Below, piece after piece: positions 7,871-15,175 of a stretch of 15,175 nucleotides of DNA (position 1 is its first letter; each line of letters starts with the position of its first letter). Below the pieces are notes generated by a model, which ran no database searches, was not told where the DNA came from, and saw only the letters and a program-made list of their open reading frames with translations. The position numbers and the translations under genes are program-made. Source of the stretch: Chloroflexi bacterium UBA6622 (GTDB lineage Bacteria; Chloroflexota; UBA11872); NCBI GenBank assembly GCA_002433065.1, contig DJHK01000048.1:1-15175 (forward strand), written 5' to 3'.

Positions 7871-7876
7871 AAGGAG
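7871..7876 (+). promoter_or_regulatory. Shine-Dalgarno deciding the sulfatase 1 start
   Basis: AAGGAG lies 9 nt upstream of ATG at 7886. The only upstream in-frame alternative, TTG at 7856, would place this sequence inside the coding region, so 7886 is preferred. Confidence 0.75.
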
Positions 7877-7885
7877 TGCCGCCAA

Positions 7886-9385
7886 ATGAAAGCAATCATG
7901 GTGATGTTCGATTCGTTGAATCGACACTTCCTGCCAAACTACGGCAACCAATGGGTCAAGGCCCCGAACTTCAGGCGACTGGCCGATCAAGCAGTCACGT
8001 TTGACCAAGCATGGATTGGCAGCATGCCGTGCATGCCAGCCCGTCGAGAACTCCACACTGGTCGTTACAACTTTTTGCACCGCAGTTGGGGCCCGCTCGA
8101 ACCATTTGATGACTCTGCCCCCGACCTCCTTAAGAACCATGGGATCTACAGCCACCACGTAACCGATCATCAGCACTACTTTGAAGATGGAGGAGCCACC
8201 TACCACGAACGCTATTCCTCCTGGGAATTCGCCAGAGGTCAAGAAGGTGATCCATGGAAAGGTCAGGTTGGCGACCCAACCGTCCCTGATGGAAGCATCA
8301 ACCGAGAATCACCCAAGGCACGGCAGGATTGGGTCAATCGAGGCTATATGCGATCCGAATCCGCACAACCACAGGCCCAGACCTTCGATGCAGGCCTCGA
8401 ATTTATTCAGACGAATGCGTCCGAAGACCATTGGTTCTTACAAATCGAGACATTCGATCCGCACGAGCCATTTTTTACGCAACAAGCGTATAAGGACCTT
8501 TATCCCCACAAATACGACGGTCCGCATTTTGACTGGCCCCCCTATGCTCGAGTCGATCACCCAAGAGACCAGGTGGACCACATGCGGTACGAATACGCCG
8601 CACTCGTCAGTATGTGCGACGCCCACCTCGGAAAGATCCTCGATGCAATGGACCAACATGATTTGTGGGACGACACCATGTTGATCGTCACCACCGATCA
8701 CGGCTTCTTGCTCGGCGAACACAACTGGTGGGCCAAGGTGATTCAACCGTTCTACAACGAGATAGCCCGTATCCCCTTCTTTCTATGGGATCCACGCTGT
8801 GGTCGTCGGGGCGTTCGAAACGACAAACTCGTCCAGAACATCGACGTACCAGCCACATTGTTGGATTACTTTGGCGCTCCCCTTCCGCCGGACATGCAGG
8901 GGATTCCGCTCCGTGACACCGTCGCGACTGATGCCCCAACCCGTGAGGCCATTCTGTTCGGCGTAATGGGAGGTCATGTCAACTGTACTGACGGACATCA
9001 CGTATACATGCATCCACCAACAGACAGCAATCAACCGCTCAATCAATACACCCTCATGCCAACCCACATGGCTGAACGAATGCCAGTAAATGAACTACAG
9101 GACATGGAATTGGCCGATCCCTTCTCGTTCACCAAGGGGGTACGCACGCTAAAAATCCCTGTACCCGCTGAATCGGTGCGTCTCCGACCTGAAAGTCCAA
9201 TGCCGAAGCTGCTGTTTGATCTTCACGATGATCCGCTGCAGGAGCAACCTCTTACCGACGAGGCCATTGAACAATCGATGCGCATGCATATCGCTCACTT
9301 GATGGTGGCGAACGATGCACCCACTGAACAATTTGAGCGCCTCGGTCTCACCGACGAACTCGCCGTCGTCAGCGATTCGACCTAA
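7886..9385 (+). CDS. Sulfatase 1 (formylglycine-dependent type I sulfatase)
   Basis: A 499-residue arylsulfatase-type hydrolase that should cleave sulfate esters using a formylglycine made from Cys49. The modification motif is Cys49-Met-Pro-Ala-Arg53, followed by Leu-His-Thr-Gly-Arg, which fits the Cys-X-Pro-X-Arg rule. Probable calcium ligands are Asp9 (Met-Phe-Asp-Ser; a single Asp where many relatives have two) and Asp271-His272 in Thr-Thr-Asp-His-Gly-Phe-Leu-Leu-Gly-Glu-His. His193 in Phe-Asp-Pro-His-Glu-Pro-Phe is also a typical active-site residue. No signal peptide is present, so the enzyme appears cytoplasmic. ATG at 7886 is chosen by its AAGGAG. An aldo/keto reductase follows after 60 bp, probably in the same operon. 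No formylglycine-generating enzyme is in the window. A phosphonate or phosphodiester activity is possible within this fold. Confidence 0.92.
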   Translation: MKAIMVMFDSLNRHFLPNYGNQWVKAPNFRRLADQAVTFDQAWIGSMPCMPARRELHTGRYNFLHRSWGPLEPFDDSAPDLLKNHGIYSHHVTDHQHYFEDGGATYHERYSSWEFARGQEGDPWKGQVGDPTVPDGSINRESPKARQDWVNRGYMRSESAQPQAQTFDAGLEFIQTNASEDHWFLQIETFDPHEPFFTQQAYKDLYPHKYDGPHFDWPPYARVDHPRDQVDHMRYEYAALVSMCDAHLGKILDAMDQHDLWDDTMLIVTTDHGFLLGEHNWWAKVIQPFYNEIARIPFFLWDPRCGRRGVRNDKLVQNIDVPATLLDYFGAPLPPDMQGIPLRDTVATDAPTREAILFGVMGGHVNCTDGHHVYMHPPTDSNQPLNQYTLMPTHMAERMPVNELQDMELADPFSFTKGVRTLKIPVPAESVRLRPESPMPKLLFDLHDDPLQEQPLTDEAIEQSMRMHIAHLMVANDAPTEQFERLGLTDELAVVSDST

Positions 9386-9432
9386 AGTGCATGAGCCTTA
9401 TGGTGTCCGCGTGCAGGATGTGACACGAGAAC

Positions 9433-9440
9433 AAGGGGAG
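9433..9440 (+). promoter_or_regulatory. Shine-Dalgarno of the aldo/keto reductase
   Basis: AAGGGGAG lies 5 nt before GTG at 9446 and supports that non-ATG start. Confidence 0.7.
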
Positions 9441-9445
9441 TAGAC

Positions 9446-10405
9446 GTGGAACAACGATCGCTCGGGCGGACGGGAGATAATGTCAGCGCCCTCTGTATGG
9501 GCTGTTGGGAAATTGGCGGGCTCGCCTGGGGAGCCATGGCCGCCCCTAAAGCCGTCGACCTCGTCCAACGTGCCTTTGACGCCGGCATCACCACCTTCGA
9601 TACAGCTGAATGCTATGGGAATGGACGAAGCGAAGTTCTCATCGGCGAGGCACTTCGTGGAAGACGTGAGAACGCATTCATCATTAGCAAGGTCGGCTAT
9701 CTTCCCGGGATCGATGGCGCACAAGTGGTCCTTGGTTTCCCGCAACCCCAGGACTATTCGCCAAAACGAATCCGGGATGCCTGTGACCTTGCCCTACGTC
9801 GACTGCAAACCACCTATATCGACGCGTATCTTTTGCATGATCCCCCAATGCACGTCGTCGAGCATGAGGCTCCATTTGAGACCTTAAAGCAGTTGCAGGA
9901 CGCCGGGAAAATACGTTGGTGGGGGGTCTCAGCAACTACAGGGCAAACGGAAGTAGCGGCTGAGGCAATCCGACGATGGGACGCACCGGTTGTCGAAACA
10001 CCCTTCAGCGCCATCGACGATAGCGCTGCAGATGTTGTCTTACCGCTAGCCGCCGAACGTGGGACCGGGGTGTTCGCTCGATCACCGTTTGCGAACGGCC
10101 TCCTGATGTTGAACGACGAAGAAATCGATGCGCTCCCGGATACCGACTGGCGACGATCTGACGTTTTTCGAGCCCGTATGAAGGCTGCGGAGGAACCCCG
10201 TGAACGAATCCAGGACCTTGCGGATCAACGTGACGAGCCACGTCACACGACCGGGATCGGGTTTGTTCTCGGGCATGACGCTGTGTCCACCTGCATCGTC
10301 GGCCTGGCCAACGACAGGGACATCACATCCAACGCACCCGCTGGCAACCCGCCCTATCTTGACGCCGATGAGATCAAGACCATTCGAGTCGGCCCAACGT
10401 CCTAA
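9446..10405 (+). CDS. Aldo/keto reductase
   Basis: A 319-residue NAD(P)H-dependent oxidoreductase of the aldo/keto reductase superfamily, converting a carbonyl such as a sugar aldehyde or lactone to the alcohol, or the reverse. The start Leu-Gly-Arg-Thr-Gly is typical of bacterial members. The catalytic tetrad is complete: Asp52 and Tyr57 in Phe-Asp-Thr-Ala-Glu-Cys-Tyr-Gly, Lys82 in Ile-Ser-Lys-Val-Gly, and His131 in Tyr-Leu-Leu-His-Asp. The Gly-Lys-Ile-Arg-Trp-Trp-Gly-Val-Ser strand and the late Gly-Ile-Gly-Phe-Val-Leu block also match. Family subtype resembles the sugar- or L-fucose-dehydrogenase-like reductases, but I cannot name the substrate. GTG start at 9446 with a strong Shine-Dalgarno. 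It lies 60 bp after sulfatase 1, on the same strand, and converges with the second oxygenase 43 bp downstream. Confidence 0.92.
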   Translation: MEQRSLGRTGDNVSALCMGCWEIGGLAWGAMAAPKAVDLVQRAFDAGITTFDTAECYGNGRSEVLIGEALRGRRENAFIISKVGYLPGIDGAQVVLGFPQPQDYSPKRIRDACDLALRRLQTTYIDAYLLHDPPMHVVEHEAPFETLKQLQDAGKIRWWGVSATTGQTEVAAEAIRRWDAPVVETPFSAIDDSAADVVLPLAAERGTGVFARSPFANGLLMLNDEEIDALPDTDWRRSDVFRARMKAAEEPRERIQDLADQRDEPRHTTGIGFVLGHDAVSTCIVGLANDRDITSNAPAGNPPYLDADEIKTIRVGPTS

Positions 10406-10448
10406 AAACCGAGCCACGTAGAGTACGGCCACTCGCCCGGATCGCTAT

Positions 10449-11300
10449 CTAGCGAAGGTACTTGCTGGGAGATCTACGGGGTTCATATTCAACGGTTGGG
10501 TCAGCCTCTCGAACCACGGTCGGGATTGGATCAGTCCACCAGCTCGGAGGTTCCGGAAACGGAAACACGTCGTGCCACGCGAGCATCAACGTCCGGCGAG
10601 CATCGGTCGTATTTGGATGCGCCGCATGCAACAGCCGAGCATCGGCCACCACCATGTCCCCAGCCCGCATCGGTAAATCCACTGCATCGGGATGCTCCAT
10701 AAATGCCGGACCATCAAGACTCTCTAGGGCTTGCGCATCCTCACCGTGCGCGTCCGGAATCATGTCGTGGAGATCAATCCGACGAAGATGTGTCCCAGGG
10801 ATCACACGTAGACATCCGTTCGCGACAGAGGTATCGGTGAGATACGTAGAAAGGAACACCTTAGTGGGCCACGGGGTCGCGGAGATAGGACTGTTCCAGT
10901 TCATGAAATCTTGATGCCAGTACAACGGCGGCCCATGTGCTGGCTTAGCAAGAATGAGCAAATTCTCAGCGGACTTGAGACCTTCGAGTTGCAAGCTTTT
11001 GCACGCCATTTGCAAGCCGGGATCATCAAGAAATTTATCCACAATTGGATCCGACAAAATCCGCTCCGACTTGTCTCCCGGTCGTGGGGCGGGAATGTCT
11101 CCACGCGCCCAGCGCGCAGGTGAAATCACAGAGACATCGCTTCCCTGGTATCGATAACGGTGCTCAACTTCATGCTGACCAAAATACTCTTCCGACCAGT
11201 CCCGGAACTCCTGCAGTAGTGCCTCGCCAAACACCCCAGGAATTACGGTGTAGCCATCAGCAACCAGTTGATCACGCTTTTCATGAGTTTCGGTCACCAT
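10449..11300 (-). CDS. Phytanoyl-CoA dioxygenase (PhyH) family protein 2
   Basis: A 283-residue predicted Fe(II)/2-oxoglutarate oxygenase, diverged from the first one in this window. The iron ligands are His129 and Asp131 (Trp-His-Gln-Asp-Phe) and distal His225 in Leu-Leu-His-Ala-Ala-His-Pro-Asn, with Asn230 at the family spacing and Arg236 placed for 2-oxoglutarate. The core Asn-Gly-Cys-Leu-Arg-Val-Ile-Pro-Gly-Thr-His (161-171) is standard. The C-terminus is extended by a Pro/Trp-rich stretch (246-266) not seen in the first enzyme. No signal peptide. ATG at 11300 is preferred over the upstream GTG/ATG codons near 11330 because GAGGAGG sits 5 nt before it. It lies 69 bp after the molybdenum hydroxylase gene on the same strand, which suggests an operon. 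Substrate unknown. Confidence 0.9.
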   Translation of the reverse strand: MVTETHEKRDQLVADGYTVIPGVFGEALLQEFRDWSEEYFGQHEVEHRYRYQGSDVSVISPARWARGDIPAPRPGDKSERILSDPIVDKFLDDPGLQMACKSLQLEGLKSAENLLILAKPAHGPPLYWHQDFMNWNSPISATPWPTKVFLSTYLTDTSVANGCLRVIPGTHLRRIDLHDMIPDAHGEDAQALESLDGPAFMEHPDAVDLPMRAGDMVVADARLLHAAHPNTTDARRTLMLAWHDVFPFPEPPSWWTDPIPTVVREADPTVEYEPRRSPSKYLR

Positions 11301-11305
11301 CAAAA

Positions 11306-11312
11306 CCTCCTC
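11306..11312 (-). promoter_or_regulatory. Shine-Dalgarno deciding the PhyH 2 start
   Basis: GAGGAGG on the minus strand, 5 nt before ATG at 11300. A start near 11330 would bury this site in coding sequence. Confidence 0.8.
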
Positions 11313-11369
11313 ACGACAATCCATCACCACACCACCAACAGTAGATCACTTCTCGCTCACGATTTCAGC

Positions 11370-13673
11370 TCAGGTCCCCTTCTGGCTCAAGGAATGTGAG
11401 GCTCCTGCAGCGTTTAGCGCAGCGAGCACCCGGGCTGGTGACGCGGGGAGTTCAGTAACCCGCACACCAGTCGCATCATGAATCGCATTGGCCAACGCAG
11501 CCAAGGGAGGAACTACGGGAAGTTCCCCCACCCCACGAACCCCATACGGATGTCCAGGATTCGGAACCTCCACCATGATGGTTTCAAGCGCAGGCACATC
11601 CAAGCTGGTCGGCATTCGATAGTCCAAGAGCGAGGCGTTGAGCAAATGTCCTTCAGAGTCATAGGCATAGGCTTCGGTTAACGCCCAACCGATTCCCTGT
11701 GCCACGCCGCCTTCAATCTGTCCCTCGGCGTATGGCGGATAGACAGCCCGACCAACATCGTGAACCGCTGTATACCGGAGCACATCAACCTTTCCGGTTT
11801 CAGGATCAACTTCCACGTCCACAACATGGGTGGCAAACGCGTTTCCCGGAAGGCTTGGACTGCTCACCGAAGACCCAACCGGCGCTTCACCTTCACCGAT
11901 GATCAACTGCGCCGCCTTCGCAAAATCAGCCACACGCCCATTCGCGGCAAAACCAGCATCCGTCACCTGCACTGTCTCGGGCTCAAGCTCCCAAACATCA
12001 TCAAGAGCCCGACACATGTGCTGTTGCAGGTTTCGTCCCGCATCAATCGCCGCCCATCCAGTAGCAAAGGTTGTACGACTCCCCGCCGTATTGCCACCCT
12101 CAGCTATGGAGTCGGTATCCGGAACTCGCGGATGCACCTGGCTCACATCAATGCCCAGCGTTTCTGCAAGCTGCATGGCAATCGACGTTCGCGTCCCACC
12201 AATATCAGGGGAAGACTCGAGCAAGGTGACCGATCCGTCCCGATTGAGTCTGGCCACGGCAGATGACGTGCCACCACCGTTCCCCCAATATCCACACGCC
12301 ACCCCTCGACCAATCAGCCGACCAGCCGACCTTGCTAACGGGGCCTGCCAATGCTGGCTCGACTGGGCCGCACGCATTTGGTCTATGTTCCCCACATGAT
12401 TAAACCTGGTTCCGTTAGGCCGAATATCACCCTCCGCCGACGCGTTCCGTAATCGGAACTCAACCGGATCAAACCCTAGATCGTCGCTCAACTCGTCCAT
12501 CACACTTTCAACAGCAAACGCAGCCTGTGGAGCTCCCGGGGCTCGGTACGCCTGTGACTTCGGCTTGTTGACCAGCACGTCATACCCATCCACCCTGAAA
12601 TTCTCAAGGCGGTATGGAGCTAAGCCGCAGTTGGCTCCGCCTCCAACTGAGGAACCGGGGAACGCACCGGCTTCATAATGCATTTCCAGATGAGCGGCAG
12701 TAAGTCGACCATCTTTCGTCGCCCCAAGACGAGCGCGAATACGAGCCGCCGGAGCCGGACCAGTCGCCAACAGCGTCTCCCTTCGATCCATCGACATCTT
12801 GACAGGGCGACCAGACCTTTGGGCAAGCAGGACCGCCGGAATTGCGACATAGTTCGTAAGCTTGCCGCCAAAGCCCCCACCGATCTCCGCAGGAACGACC
12901 CGGATAGTCGAGATCGGGATGCCAAGAATCTGGCTAACCTCATTCCGGACACCAAAATGCCCCTGGGAACTGCAATGCAGTTCAAGCGTTCCATCGCTAC
13001 GCCAGAAAGCGCAGGCATTATGTGGCTCGATGTAGCCTTGATGAACCGTCGATGTAGAAAACGTACGCTCGACCACGACATCGGCCGTTTCAAACCCGGA
13101 AGTAATATCGCCTTCTTCAAGAACCAAATGCTTGGCCACGTTGCTTGGGTCATCCGCAAACGACCCGGCGGTCTCCATTCGAAGATCGGGATGAAGAATC
13201 GGCGCATCAGAGGCAAGAGCTGCTGGAATATCCACAACCGGCGTCAACACCTCGTATTCGACACGAATACGACGCAACGCTTCATCCGCTACATGCGGGG
13301 AAACCGCCGCGACCGCAGCAACGGCATGACCGTGATACATCACCGTCCCCTGCGCCATCGCATTCAAGGCCTTTAATCGGATCGGGTTGGCAAACGCCGC
13401 AGGGCCGTCTAGCGGTTCGATCGGCACATCCGTCCCCACGACAGTAGCTGCCACACCCGGCAATCGGTCAGCCGCCGAAGTATCGATATGCGCAATGCGG
13501 GCGTGGGCATGCGGGCTTCGAAGCACTCGCGCATGCAGCATCCCGGGAAGCGCCACATCAACTCCGAAGATCGCCCGTCCTGTCACCTTATCGACACCGT
13601 CGTGCCTCACCGGCGACGTACCAACCACGTTCAACTGGGGGTTATCAGCCATCCGTCTAGACATCCGTGCCAC
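11370..13673 (-). CDS. Xanthine dehydrogenase-family molybdopterin-binding (large) subunit
   Basis: A protein of up to 767 residues, the catalytic subunit of a molybdenum hydroxylase that inserts a water-derived oxygen into a C-H bond of an aldehyde or heterocycle. Residues about 20-135 form the aldehyde-oxidase a/b hammerhead domain (Val-Thr-Gly-Arg-Ala-Ile-Phe, Arg-Ser-Pro-His-Ala). Cofactor motifs follow: Gly-Gly-Gly-Phe-Gly-Gly-Lys (265-271), Ala-Tyr-Arg-Ala-Pro-Gly-Ala-Pro (375-382), Ile-Gly-Gly-Thr-Arg-Thr (491-496) and Gly-Gly-Val-Ala-Gln-Gly-Ile-Gly (655-662). Glu717 in Gly-Val-Gly-Glu is the expected catalytic base. The Ala-Tyr-Arg-Cys loop of true CO dehydrogenase is absent. The start is uncertain: GTG at 13673 or ATGs at 13664 and 13652, none with a clear Shine-Dalgarno. 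The FeS and FAD partner subunits are not next to it. It precedes the PhyH gene. Confidence 0.92.
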   Translation of the reverse strand: MARMSRRMADNPQLNVVGTSPVRHDGVDKVTGRAIFGVDVALPGMLHARVLRSPHAHARIAHIDTSAADRLPGVAATVVGTDVPIEPLDGPAAFANPIRLKALNAMAQGTVMYHGHAVAAVAAVSPHVADEALRRIRVEYEVLTPVVDIPAALASDAPILHPDLRMETAGSFADDPSNVAKHLVLEEGDITSGFETADVVVERTFSTSTVHQGYIEPHNACAFWRSDGTLELHCSSQGHFGVRNEVSQILGIPISTIRVVPAEIGGGFGGKLTNYVAIPAVLLAQRSGRPVKMSMDRRETLLATGPAPAARIRARLGATKDGRLTAAHLEMHYEAGAFPGSSVGGGANCGLAPYRLENFRVDGYDVLVNKPKSQAYRAPGAPQAAFAVESVMDELSDDLGFDPVEFRLRNASAEGDIRPNGTRFNHVGNIDQMRAAQSSQHWQAPLARSAGRLIGRGVACGYWGNGGGTSSAVARLNRDGSVTLLESSPDIGGTRTSIAMQLAETLGIDVSQVHPRVPDTDSIAEGGNTAGSRTTFATGWAAIDAGRNLQQHMCRALDDVWELEPETVQVTDAGFAANGRVADFAKAAQLIIGEGEAPVGSSVSSPSLPGNAFATHVVDVEVDPETGKVDVLRYTAVHDVGRAVYPPYAEGQIEGGVAQGIGWALTEAYAYDSEGHLLNASLLDYRMPTSLDVPALETIMVEVPNPGHPYGVRGVGELPVVPPLAALANAIHDATGVRVTELPASPARVLAALNAAGASHSLSQKGT

Positions 13674-13815
13674 ATATGCGCATACCCGAAATCTTCACAC
13701 GTCAGCGCTATTCATGCACGGAGCCGATACCGTCGCCCCCCACACATGCTCGCTATTACCCGGTCCACATCTAACACACAGGTCAAGAGCTACACTCGGG
13801 GACTGGCATCGCACC
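13674..13815. other. Divergent intergenic region
   Basis: These 142 bp separate the minus-strand molybdenum hydroxylase gene from the plus-strand second sulfatase and should contain both promoters. I see no convincing -35/-10 pair, no strong inverted repeat and no Shine-Dalgarno at a useful distance from ATG 13816. TACACT at 13791-13796 is a weak -10 candidate only. Confidence 0.3.
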
Positions 13816-15175
13816 ATGGCCCAGACACCGAATGTGCTGTGGATCGTGATGGACTCCCAGCGTCCCCATAACATCGGTGCCTATGGAGATCAACGGGGCG
13901 TGCCCCCCACGCTTGATCGACTGGCCGATGAAGGGGTGGTCTTCGAAAGAAATACGTCCGCGTCACCCTGGTGCCTGCCATCGCATGCATCGATGATGAC
14001 AGGCCTCTATGCCAGCACCCATGGTGCTGATGGACGCTACGAGCGGTTGAGCGAGGAGTATCCAACAATCGGTGAAGAGCTAACCGAGTTGGGTTATGCC
14101 ACGGTGGGAATCTCAAATAATGCCTATATGGGCCAGGCATCGGCACTCCACCGGGGATTTATGGATTGGAATTACGTACTGCCATCGCTAGGTGCCGATG
14201 ACCACGACAAGGGTGGAGCCAAAGTCACCCGCCAGATGTTGGAATGGCTTCAAGCACACCGAACAGAAACCCGGCCGTTCTTTATGTTCGCGAATATCAA
14301 CGACACGCACACGTCCTACGTGGCTCTAGAACCCTTTCGCTCCCAATGGGCACCACACGTCAGTGACGACAGGGCCCAAGAAATAAATCGACAGGGATTT
14401 TTTGTCGACCCCGGCCGCCCGGACGAAATGCCCGAGGAACTCCAACGCGACCTCTACGCGCTGTATGACGGTGAGACTGCCTACGTGGACCACCTGACCG
14501 GGAAAATCGTGTCGTACCTCAGGGACTCTGGCGAATTAGACAACACGATGATCGTCGTGACATCGGACCACGGCGACGTCATCGAAGAACATCCTCCGTA
14601 CTGGAATCACCAGCTGACAGTGTTTGAAGCCGTGACGCATGTACCGTTGATTATTCGGTATCCGTCCGTCTTTAATTCAGGCACTCGGATCTCAGACCTG
14701 ACCCAAACACATGATGTCGTGGCCACCATCTACGACCTGCTCGGAGCTACATCCCAACTATCGGCCGTTGAGGAAAGTAGCCATAGCTTGCTCCGCACCA
14801 TCGAGAACGACGCTCGTGCGTATGTGATGTGTGAGTTTGCATTCCCCCTCAATATGCTGGAACGGGCAGTCCGTCACGGCAACGAGTTCGACCTGCGGCC
14901 ATATTTTCGGGCCCTTCGGTCATACCGGCGGGACGACTGGAAATACATTTGGGCCAGCGACGGTCGGGATAGCCTGTTTAACCTGGCTAACGACCCGACC
15001 GAGCAGACGGATCTCATTAACGAGCATCGCGAAAAAGCGCGTGAGCTCTATGACCAACTTGATGCCGTTCTCGCTCGTATTCCGGTCAATGATTACGGCG
15101 ATTGGATGATCACGGAATACACAAGGAAACGCCACGACACAGCTGGGATAAGCTCAAACGCTGGGGATACTTATC
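13816..15175 (+). CDS. Sulfatase 2, alkaline-phosphatase-fold hydrolase (3' end cut by window)
   Basis: An open frame of 453 codons that runs off the right edge without a stop. The fold is sulfatase-like: Asn-Val-Leu-Trp-Ile-Val-Met-Asp13-Ser opens the enzyme and supplies a metal ligand, and Thr-Ser-Asp251-His252-Gly-Asp supplies the second metal site. The nucleophile region reads Cys53-Leu-Pro-Ser-His57-Ala-Ser-Met-Met-Thr-Gly, so the usual Arg of Cys-X-Pro-X-Arg is His. Asn-Asp-Thr-His (162-165) and the C-terminal Leu-Phe-Asn-Leu-Ala-Asn-Asp-Pro block (387-394) are also typical. No signal peptide. It differs clearly from sulfatase 1, so it is not a recent copy. ATG at 13816 has no evident Shine-Dalgarno. 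Family length suggests only a short piece is missing. Phosphoesterase or phosphonate hydrolase activity is an alternative. Confidence 0.88.
   Translation, partial: MAQTPNVLWIVMDSQRPHNIGAYGDQRGVPPTLDRLADEGVVFERNTSASPWCLPSHASMMTGLYASTHGADGRYERLSEEYPTIGEELTELGYATVGISNNAYMGQASALHRGFMDWNYVLPSLGADDHDKGGAKVTRQMLEWLQAHRTETRPFFMFANINDTHTSYVALEPFRSQWAPHVSDDRAQEINRQGFFVDPGRPDEMPEELQRDLYALYDGETAYVDHLTGKIVSYLRDSGELDNTMIVVTSDHGDVIEEHPPYWNHQLTVFEAVTHVPLIIRYPSVFNSGTRISDLTQTHDVVATIYDLLGATSQLSAVEESSHSLLRTIENDARAYVMCEFAFPLNMLERAVRHGNEFDLRPYFRALRSYRRDDWKYIWASDGRDSLFNLANDPTEQTDLINEHREKARELYDQLDAVLARIPVNDYGDWMITEYTRKRHDTAGISSNAGDTY

Noticed and set aside
10406..10448. Rho-independent terminator between the convergent reductase and PhyH 2 genes
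   Set aside because: Only a 4-bp stem (GAGT/ACTC) can be drawn and no T-tract follows on either strand.
11830..12399. 189-residue plus-strand frame opposite the molybdenum hydroxylase gene
   Set aside because: Antisense to conserved molybdopterin-binding motifs, with no domain of its own.
11370..13673. Aerobic CO dehydrogenase large subunit (coxL)
   Set aside because: The form I active-site loop Ala-Tyr-Arg-Cys-Ser-Phe-Arg is absent; the loop reads Ala-Tyr-Arg-Ala-Pro-Gly-Ala, and no coxS or coxM is adjacent.

Overview
The window holds eleven protein-coding genes on both strands, tightly packed, with no RNA genes, insertion sequences, CRISPR arrays or phage genes that I can see. Base composition looks moderately GC-rich (by eye, not computed). 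The content is typical of a heterotrophic aquatic bacterium with large families of catabolic enzymes: an enolase-superfamily sugar-acid dehydratase, two phytanoyl-CoA-dioxygenase-like oxygenases, two sulfatases, an aldo/keto reductase, a molybdenum hydroxylase large subunit, and MFS and MATE transporters. This mix is what I would expect from SAR202-type Chloroflexota, with Poribacteria or another sponge-associated lineage as alternatives. That is an inference from gene content; no marker gene is present.

Layout. 1-153 holds nothing recognisable, followed by a 77-residue two-helix membrane protein (154-387, +). A rhamnonate-dehydratase-like enzyme (507-1718, -) is divergent from an oxygenase (1835-2623, +), which is followed after 9 bp by a 752-residue lipoprotein (2633-4891, +). 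That lipoprotein has four repeated cysteine modules in Pro/Gln/Ser/Gly-rich linkers and a C-terminal domain that looks like a glycoside-hydrolase barrel. An MFS transporter (5059-6267, +) converges on a MATE transporter (6295-7665, -). Divergent from MATE is a likely two-gene unit: sulfatase (7886-9385) and aldo/keto reductase (9446-10405). This converges on a minus-strand pair, the molybdenum hydroxylase large subunit (11370-13673) and a second oxygenase (10449-11300). A second sulfatase (13816 to the right edge) is divergent from that pair and runs off the window.

How the genes may work together. The two sulfatases have no export signal and the dehydratase, oxygenases and reductase are cytoplasmic types, so small sulfated or oxidised sugar-like or terpenoid-like compounds are probably taken up (MFS) and then desulfated, hydroxylated, reduced and dehydrated inside the cell. 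The lipoprotein would act outside the membrane. No substrate can be assigned from sequence alone. The most unusual items are the lipoprotein (four modules, all with exactly C-X31-C spacing, two of them a recent in-frame 246-bp duplication), a sulfatase with Cys-Leu-Pro-Ser-His in place of the canonical Cys-X-Pro-X-Arg, and a molybdenum hydroxylase large subunit without its FeS and FAD partners nearby.
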